From: JACQKD01 sp964614265
GTDB taxonomy: Bacteria > Patescibacteriota > Minisyncoccia > Phycocordibacterales > UBA918
Reading direction: 5' to 3'
Length of the DNA stretch: 18,395 bases
Assembly (NCBI GenBank): GCA_964614265.1
Contig: CAZTKT010000018.1
Span: 1 to 18,395, forward strand
Of this stretch, positions 13,842 to 18,395 are shown in pieces (the first letter of the stretch is position 1; every line of letters begins with the position of its first letter). The translations under genes were made by a program, and so were the position numbers. Under the pieces are notes generated by a model that searched no databases, was not told the DNA's origin, and saw nothing but the letters and a program-made list of their open reading frames with translations.

Positions 13842-14819
13842 CTAACGACGCGACGCTATAACGATAAGATCTGTATATCGTTTCCGAGTCGGAAAGAACA
13901 CTAGCCACAGAATGATAGCGGGAATACCAAAAAGTACACAGTCTTTTATTTTTGCAAGTATGCGTGCAACAGAAACGTTGAAAGTCGTAGTTGGAGCTGT
14001 CCCATTCACCGTGCGGTGAGCAGACGCACCCACCTGTGCCTTTTGCACTAAACCGATAGAAGTCCAATTCCCGTATCGAAAGCGCATCTTCACGATAAAC
14101 AAGTAGAGGTGTGCAGGAAAATGCTTGATCGCCAAGAGAGAGAAACCAGAGCGATTCAAAAAATGTGTCACTGAAGGTTCATCCCAACGTGTGAGGTGGT
14201 TGGGGGGAAGGTCACCTTGAATAAGTACACGCCAACAATGGCGATATGGCATCGAAAAGCCGATGACCCCGCCCGGAGCAAGAAGACTTCGTATCTGTGC
14301 AATAAACTCCGTATGATCGTCGAGATGTTCGAGCACGTCAAAGAATGTTATGGCATCAAATGTAAGATTCGGATGACGAGTGACAAAATCTTTGATGCCG
14401 GTCACTTCGAGATGGGTAAGACCAAATGCTTGTTCAGCAGAGCTGATTGCCGCCTGATCAAAATCTGTTCCCCATACCTCCCAACCACGTGTGTTCATAT
14501 CGGCAAGAAAGTGTCCCGTACCACACCCTACGTCGAGAATACGGCCCTTCTTCGTCCGCCCTTCAAGAAAATCAATCACCTGTTGTTGTTTTTGATTAAC
14601 CCGTGAGTCCACAATGGTGTTGCGGTATGTATAGCGCTCATGCGTTGCATACCACTCTGCCCCAGGGTTCTTCAAAGGCACAAAAAACTGGACGCTACAA
14701 GAAACACATTCATATAGGTCATAGGTCTCGCCTCCCGGGTCAGAATGGCTGAGTATAAACGTAAGACCAGTGTCAGAACCACACACTGCACAAGAAGAAG
14801 GTTTTTCGTAAACCGCCAT
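13842..14819 (-). CDS. SAM-dependent methyltransferase with N-terminal zinc ribbon
   Basis: The 325-residue protein begins with two CxxC pairs (Cys10/13 and Cys38/41), a zinc-ribbon module often found before sugar methyltransferase domains. The Rossmann core follows: RILDVGCGTGHFL (94-105), the acidic GTDFDQ motif, ITFFDVLEHLDDH (about 157-169) and SLLAPGGVIGFSMP. A hydrophobic segment near 292-309 (CVLFGIPAIILWLVFFP) and a basic tail suggest membrane attachment at the C-terminus. ATG at 14819 has TATAAT exactly 8 nt before it, so the TTG at 14828, inside that box, was rejected as start. It follows the second gmd-like gene by 14 nt. A methylated sugar, an amphipathic carrier or both could be substrates. 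Confidence 0.83.
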   Translation of the reverse strand: MAVYEKPSSCAVCGSDTGLTFILSHSDPGGETYDLYECVSCSVQFFVPLKNPGAEWYATHERYTYRNTIVDSRVNQKQQQVIDFLEGRTKKGRILDVGCGTGHFLADMNTRGWEVWGTDFDQAAISSAEQAFGLTHLEVTGIKDFVTRHPNLTFDAITFFDVLEHLDDHTEFIAQIRSLLAPGGVIGFSMPYRHCWRVLIQGDLPPNHLTRWDEPSVTHFLNRSGFSLLAIKHFPAHLYLFIVKMRFRYGNWTSIGLVQKAQVGASAHRTVNGTAPTTTFNVSVARILAKIKDCVLFGIPAIILWLVFFPTRKRYTDLIVIASRR

Positions 14820-14827
14820 GCCGGGCA

Positions 14828-14833
14828 ATTATA
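14828..14833 (-). promoter_or_regulatory. Consensus -10 box (TATAAT) 8 nt before the zinc-ribbon methyltransferase
   Basis: On the minus strand a perfect TATAAT directly follows the TGA of the preceding gene, and TGCCCGGC (8 nt) separates it from the ATG at 14819. No -35 and no Shine-Dalgarno are seen. It suggests an internal leaderless promoter splitting the operon into sugar-nucleotide genes and transferase genes. Confidence 0.5.
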
Positions 14834-15847
14834 TCATAGAGACCTACTCTCACACTCGAGATCAGAACGAACCATCATCGCGACAAGCTCCTCAAACGAC
14901 ACTCGCGGTTTCCACCCAAGGCCCTGTTGCGCTTTTGTACTATCACCACACAACACATGTGCCTCGACCGGACGATAAAAATCCTTATTAATTCGTATGA
15001 TCACCTTACCACCCGTGGTCACCCCGACTTCGTCCAACCCTGCTCCCTCCCACGTGATAGGCATCTGTAGCGCATCACCTGCAGTCTCGATAAGTTGACG
15101 AACGGAATGCCGTATACCAGTGGCGATCACATAATCTGAAGCCATTTCTTGAGTAAGCATCGAATGCATAGCCCGCACATAATCACCCGCAAACCCCCAA
15201 TCTCGCTTCGCGTCAATATTCCCTAAGAAAAGAGGTTCTTCAAGACCACGTTTTATCTGTGCGAGTGTGCGGGTAATCTTGCGTGTGACAAAATGCTCAC
15301 CACGGCGAGGACTTTCGTGATTAAAAAGAATGCCTGACGTGGCAAACAAACCATGTGCGCGGCGGTATGCACCAACCATGTGATGCGCAAAGGTCTTAGA
15401 TACTCCATACGGATTCAGAGGATGCAATAGAGTATCTTCGGTTTGTAATGGATCTGTAGTGACACCATACATTTCAGCTGATGAAGCTTGGAAAAACCGA
15501 GTGTCTGGCTTTGTCTCTCGAATACCCTCAAGGAAGTGGAGTGGTGCCAGTCCTGTTGCGCGCACGGTATCCTCCACAGCCACCCATGGTTGCCCAACTG
15601 AAGACACCGATGCGAGATTGTATACCTCATCAGGAACATGGGTATGGATCAACTCACGCACACAGAGTGGGTCGGTAATATCCCCAGTCACCAATACAAT
15701 CTGATCGGCTATCGCGTTGATGTGGATGCGTGAACTCTTGCCGGAAGTCACCCCAATCACAACATATCCTTCACTAAGCAACAACTCAGCCAAATACGAA
15801 CCATCTTGACCAGTGATTCCTGTGATAAGCGCACGTTTTGTTTTCAT
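14834..15847 (-). CDS. GDP-mannose 4,6-dehydratase-like SDR protein (divergent Gmd paralogue)
   Basis: The 337-residue extended SDR has the NAD(P) motif TGITGQDGSYL (9-19), an SSAEMYG segment (122-128) with the catalytic Ser/Thr-x-Glu, and YGVSK (147-151) with the catalytic Tyr and Lys. It also has Gmd-family marks: LFNHESPRRGEHFVTRKI, LFLGNIDAKRDWGFAGDYV and HVLCGDSTKAQQGLGWKP. It differs from the upstream Gmd where that protein has RRSSTFN (here VTSGKSSRI) and AAQSHVWVSFEIP (here ASVSSVGQPWVAV), regions that hold the NADP phosphate and the substrate. It may therefore use another cofactor or do another 4-keto-sugar step. ATG at 15847 was preferred to TTG at 15859. The gap to the Gmd gene is 20 nt, so they are one operon. 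Confidence 0.85.
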   Translation of the reverse strand: MKTKRALITGITGQDGSYLAELLLSEGYVVIGVTSGKSSRIHINAIADQIVLVTGDITDPLCVRELIHTHVPDEVYNLASVSSVGQPWVAVEDTVRATGLAPLHFLEGIRETKPDTRFFQASSAEMYGVTTDPLQTEDTLLHPLNPYGVSKTFAHHMVGAYRRAHGLFATSGILFNHESPRRGEHFVTRKITRTLAQIKRGLEEPLFLGNIDAKRDWGFAGDYVRAMHSMLTQEMASDYVIATGIRHSVRQLIETAGDALQMPITWEGAGLDEVGVTTGGKVIIRINKDFYRPVEAHVLCGDSTKAQQGLGWKPRVSFEELVAMMVRSDLECESRSL

Positions 15848-15867
15848 TCTTTTTTCCAATGAGAAGA

Positions 15868-16920
15868 TTAGATTTTATTCTCTGCAGCAAGGTCAGCGTG
15901 GTACATCAACTTCGCCAAATCTTCAAAGGTGGTACGTGCTTTCCATCCGAGCTCTTGTTCGGCGCGAGAAGCATCACCACAGAGGTACGCGACTTCGTTG
16001 GGACGAAAATAAACCGGGTCTATAGCGACACGTACCACACCATGCTCATCGATCCCCTTCTCGTCCGTATCCTTCCCTTCCCAGGTGAGATTCATACCAG
16101 CATGTTTGAATACTTCCAGCACAAATTCACGAACCGAGTGTGTCTTCCCTGTAGCAATCACGTAATCTTTTGGGGTATCCTGTTGCAACATCAGCCACAT
16201 TGCCTCAACATACTCCCCCGCATACCCCCAATCTCTATACGCATCGAGGTTACCAAGAAACAACGTCTCTTGACGACCGAGTTGTATATTAACAACAGCT
16301 TGGGTAATTTTTCGCGATACAAAATTGTATCCCCGCCGAGGACTTTCATGATTAAACAAAATGCCATTAACCGCAAAAAGATTGTAACTCTCACGATAAA
16401 TCCGAGAAATCTCAAACGCGTACAGTTTTGCCACTCCATACGGACTCCGAGGCTTAAAGGGAGTCTCTTCGTTTTGTGGTGCTTGATCTTTATTTCCACT
16501 ATAAAGCTCTGACGTCGATGCCTGATAAAGTTTAGTTGGAAAATCAAGCATCCTCACTGCTTCCAAAAGTGATAGGACACCAACCGCATCCGATTGCGCC
16601 GTATAGTATGGGATTTCAAACGAGACCCAAACGTGTGATTGAGCGGCAAGATTATAAATTTCGTCAGGTTTCACCTTGCGTAATACGCTGATAAGTGAAT
16701 TGATATCAGTCATATCACCGTAATGCAAAAAAGGAATACTGCGACCTTCTTCGACAGTAGCCACCTCATCAAACAAATGCTGGATATTCTGCTTATTAAA
16801 AGTACTCGAGCGACGGACTAATCCGTGCACCTCATACCCCTTTCTCAGCAACAGCTCCGCCAAGTACGAACCGTCCTGGCCCGTGATGCCAGTAATAAGT
16901 GCCCGTTTCGGAGTATTCAT
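15868..16920 (-). CDS. gmd: GDP-mannose 4,6-dehydratase
   Basis: Gmd converts GDP-D-mannose to GDP-4-keto-6-deoxy-D-mannose, the precursor of GDP-fucose, rhamnose, perosamine, colitose and related sugars. The 350-residue protein has TGITGQDGSYL (10-20), the NADP-binding RRSSTFNKQNI (36-46), NLAAQSHVWVSFEIP (90-104), STSELY (135-140; Thr136 and Glu138) and YGVAK (161-165; Tyr161, Lys165). It also has HESPRRGYNFVSRKI and LGNLDAYRDWGYAGEYVEAMW. The length and motifs are those of an ordinary active Gmd. It starts at ATG 16920, with TACAAT 6 nt upstream, and heads the long minus-strand operon. The divergent neighbour is a sugar C-methyltransferase. No GDP-4-keto-6-deoxymannose reductase or aminotransferase is seen in the window. 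Confidence 0.95.
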   Translation of the reverse strand: MNTPKRALITGITGQDGSYLAELLLRKGYEVHGLVRRSSTFNKQNIQHLFDEVATVEEGRSIPFLHYGDMTDINSLISVLRKVKPDEIYNLAAQSHVWVSFEIPYYTAQSDAVGVLSLLEAVRMLDFPTKLYQASTSELYSGNKDQAPQNEETPFKPRSPYGVAKLYAFEISRIYRESYNLFAVNGILFNHESPRRGYNFVSRKITQAVVNIQLGRQETLFLGNLDAYRDWGYAGEYVEAMWLMLQQDTPKDYVIATGKTHSVREFVLEVFKHAGMNLTWEGKDTDEKGIDEHGVVRVAIDPVYFRPNEVAYLCGDASRAEQELGWKARTTFEDLAKLMYHADLAAENKI

Positions 16921-16926
16921 AGAATC

Positions 16927-16932
16927 ATTGTA
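16927..16932 (-). promoter_or_regulatory. -10 box of gmd and the glycan operon
   Basis: On the minus strand TACAAT is 6 nt before the ATG at 16920. A weak -35 (TTTCCT) lies 17 nt upstream. The transcript would have almost no leader. The divergent C-methyltransferase gene starts about 100 nt away, so both genes share this region. Confidence 0.45.
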
Positions 16933-17021
16933 CCGCGCAATGCATCATCAGGAAAGGTACTGTATAACCACCCACAATTACACAGAATCACAGTAGGATG
17001 CTACCATACACACAATATCAT

Positions 17022-18287
17022 ATGTCAGAGATACACCATTGGAAAACCTGCAGGATCTCCGGTGAGCCCCTCATCCCACTCTTCTCACTGGGTGAATTAT
17101 ACGTCTCTGATTTTCTTCCTAAAGATGCCGAACCTCGTTCGGCAAAGGTCCCCCTTGAGCTGTGTCTCGCTCCCAAGTCTGGACTGGTGCAACTCGCACA
17201 CACCGCTCCATTTGATCAGATGTACGACCAGTACTGGTACAAATCAGCAACAAACGAATCCATGGTGGATGAATTGCAACAAATTGCCACTTCAGTCACC
17301 CGACTCATGCGTGCCGGTAAAGATGATATCTGGGTTGATATCGGTTGTAATGACGGAACGCTCCTTTCCTTCCTGCCACCCGAATTAACTCGGATTGGCT
17401 TTGACCCCAATGATTTCAAAGAAGTCTCAGAACAGCACGCAACTCATATCATAAACGATTACTTTACCGCAACCGCGTTCAACAATCTTGGCTATGCAAA
17501 CAAAAAAGCAAAGGTCATCACTGCCATTGCGATGCTCTACGATCTTGAAGACCCACATGCATTTGTACAAGATATTGATGCGGTCCTCGATACTGATGGT
17601 CTGTGGGTGATACAGATGAGCTACCTCCCACTGATGTTGAAACAGCTCGCATTTGATAATATCTGCCATGAACACCTCGAGTATTACAGTCTCACCGCCC
17701 TCAAATACCTGCTGGATGCTCACCAGATGGACATTGTGGATTGCCAAATAAACGATGTGAACGGCGGAAGCTTCCGCGTATACGTCCGAAAGCGAGCCGC
17801 AGATCCAGCACTCTTTGGTTCCGCCCCTTACCGAGATGTCGCTTCATATCGGGTTCAATCACTCCTCGCATATGAGCAGACGCTCAATCTCACCGACCCA
17901 ATCACATACCAACGTTTTTATGCCGACGCATGTGCTCTGCGTGACAAAACACTCGCGTTCCTTCATGGGGAAAAGGAAAAAGGAAAAACAATCTGGGCAT
18001 ACGGCGCATCCACCAAAGGTAATACCCTTCTCCAGTGGTGGGGTATCGACAATACCCTTATTGATGGCATCGCAGAGCGCCAGCCGATGAAATATGGTCT
18101 TAAAACGGTCGGGAGTAACATTCCTATCGCATCCGACGAGGAAATGCGTGCCGCAAAACCTGATTATCTTCTCGTACTCCCATGGCATTTTATTGACTCA
18201 TTTGTGAGACGAGAGCAGGAATTTCTTGAACGAGGTGGTGCATTTATCGTTCCTTGTCCCCGATTTGAAATCATTAGGAAAGGTTAA
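17022..18287 (+). CDS. Sugar C-methyltransferase family protein (TylCIII/NovU/TcaB9-like)
   Basis: The 421-residue protein has the three-part plan of NDP-keto-sugar C-methyltransferases. It starts with an N-terminal metal-binding-like region (KTCRISGEPL to CLAPKSGLVQL, 8-58) and a FDQMYDQYWYKSATNESM linker. The SAM domain has DIGCNDGTLL (106-115), an acidic residue at GFDPND, and FDNICHEHLEYYS (211-223). A C-terminal Rossmann-like part has WAYGASTKGNTLLQW. The HEH/YYS segment carries residues that serve catalysis and substrate binding in TcaB9-type enzymes. Of the usual four N-terminal cysteines only the first (Cys10) is in place; the others are Ser13, Ala50 and Ser53, with a Cys at 48. ATG at 17022 is preferred; 16998 would add eight residues. 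Divergence from gmd suggests it acts on a GDP-4-keto sugar (inference). Confidence 0.85.
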   Translation: MSEIHHWKTCRISGEPLIPLFSLGELYVSDFLPKDAEPRSAKVPLELCLAPKSGLVQLAHTAPFDQMYDQYWYKSATNESMVDELQQIATSVTRLMRAGKDDIWVDIGCNDGTLLSFLPPELTRIGFDPNDFKEVSEQHATHIINDYFTATAFNNLGYANKKAKVITAIAMLYDLEDPHAFVQDIDAVLDTDGLWVIQMSYLPLMLKQLAFDNICHEHLEYYSLTALKYLLDAHQMDIVDCQINDVNGGSFRVYVRKRAADPALFGSAPYRDVASYRVQSLLAYEQTLNLTDPITYQRFYADACALRDKTLAFLHGEKEKGKTIWAYGASTKGNTLLQWWGIDNTLIDGIAERQPMKYGLKTVGSNIPIASDEEMRAAKPDYLLVLPWHFIDSFVRREQEFLERGGAFIVPCPRFEIIRKG

Positions 18288-18296
18288 GGGGGGGTA

Positions 18297-18325
18297 TTGA
18301 CAATTGTACATTGTACATATATAGT
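18297..18325 (+). promoter_or_regulatory. Near-consensus sigma70 promoter with tandem TTGTACA in the spacer
   Basis: TTGACA (18297-18302), 17 nt, TATAGT (18320-18325) is the best promoter match in the window. Two head-to-tail TTGTACA copies (18304-18310 and 18311-18317) fill the spacer, where a repressor could block RNA polymerase. It starts 10 nt after the C-methyltransferase stop and points to the gene beginning at 18378. Confidence 0.75.
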
Positions 18326-18356
18326 CCTGACTTCCTACCTGCCTCCCGCTACCCCT

Positions 18357-18371
18357 CAACTAGGACAGTTG
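18357..18371 (+). promoter_or_regulatory. Small hairpin with AGGA in its loop, in the leader of the last gene
   Basis: CAACT and AGTTG enclose the loop AGGAC. The loop holds the only good Shine-Dalgarno-like motif near the ATG at 18378, 12 nt upstream. The preceding leader (18331-18356) is almost purely pyrimidine. Confidence 0.35.
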
Positions 18372-18377
18372 TTAATA

Positions 18378-18395
18378 ATGAATAATACTCCGAAG
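18378..18395 (+). CDS. 5' end of a gene cut by the window edge
   Basis: ATG AAT AAT ACT CCG AAG gives MNNTPK before the sequence ends. It has a strong promoter about 50 nt upstream and an AGGA motif. Six codons cannot show a function. Being next to gmd and the C-methyltransferase, a sugar-nucleotide gene would be expected. The start resembles the MNTPKRALITG start of Gmd, but that is too short to mean much. Confidence 0.4.

Noticed and set aside
15838..16512. 224-codon plus-strand frame opposite gmd
   Set aside because: It is the antisense shadow of gmd, which has full family motifs on the other strand.
383..18287. Alternative genetic code (UGA = Gly) of some CPR lineages
   Set aside because: Several genes end naturally in TGA at the family's expected length (the CofE-like gene, GT2, the Gmd paralogue), and no in-frame TGA interrupts a conserved domain.

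Overview
The window looks like a chromosomal piece of a Patescibacteria/CPR-type bacterium with a small cell and a peptidoglycan wall; this placement is inferred. The support is: weak or absent Shine-Dalgarno sequences, several -10 boxes only 6-8 nt before start codons (a leaderless arrangement), a CofE-like gamma-glutamyl ligase with no other F420 gene beside it, a tiny Lys/Ala/Arg/Pro-rich protein, and tight envelope-glycan operons rich in methyltransferases. TGA is used as a normal stop (for example at the ends of the CofE-like gene, the GT2 gene and the second gmd), so genetic code 25 is excluded.

Region by region. 1-382: a perfect 54-bp palindrome (terminator), a 31-codon basic protein gene on the minus strand, and a second perfect 44-bp palindrome. 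383-2254: murB and a CofE-like ligase, both minus, with a good promoter at 2414-2441. 2469-3328: an 860-bp IS5-family (IS427/IS1031-like) insertion sequence with 11-bp terminal inverted repeats, a TTA target duplication and two transposase frames joined at an A8 run. It is flanked by two copies of a 22-bp terminator-like palindromic element. 3329-3575: no gene, but three consecutive hairpins.

3576-18287 is an envelope polysaccharide/glycoconjugate locus. It holds an O-antigen ligase/polymerase with a C-terminal TPR domain (-), a divergent Wzx-like flippase (+), a B12-type radical SAM enzyme (-), and then a minus-strand run transcribed from about 16920 down to 8882: gmd, a gmd paralogue, a zinc-ribbon methyltransferase, an exostosin-like glycosyltransferase, a GtrA-like protein, a methyltransferase, a GT-C glycosyltransferase, a GT2 glycosyltransferase and another methyltransferase. 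A sugar C-methyltransferase (+) diverges from gmd. The window ends with a near-consensus promoter and the first codons of another plus-strand gene.

Working model (inference): GDP-mannose is dehydrated to GDP-4-keto-6-deoxymannose. This may be C-methylated or reduced by genes partly outside the window, and is built into a lipid-linked glycan by the glycosyltransferases. The glycan is flipped by the Wzx-like protein and ligated or polymerised by the Wzy_C protein. GtrA, GT2 and GT-C resemble a Gtr-type module that decorates the chain outside the membrane using a polyprenyl-phosphate sugar. I see no rRNA, tRNA, CRISPR array or prophage.
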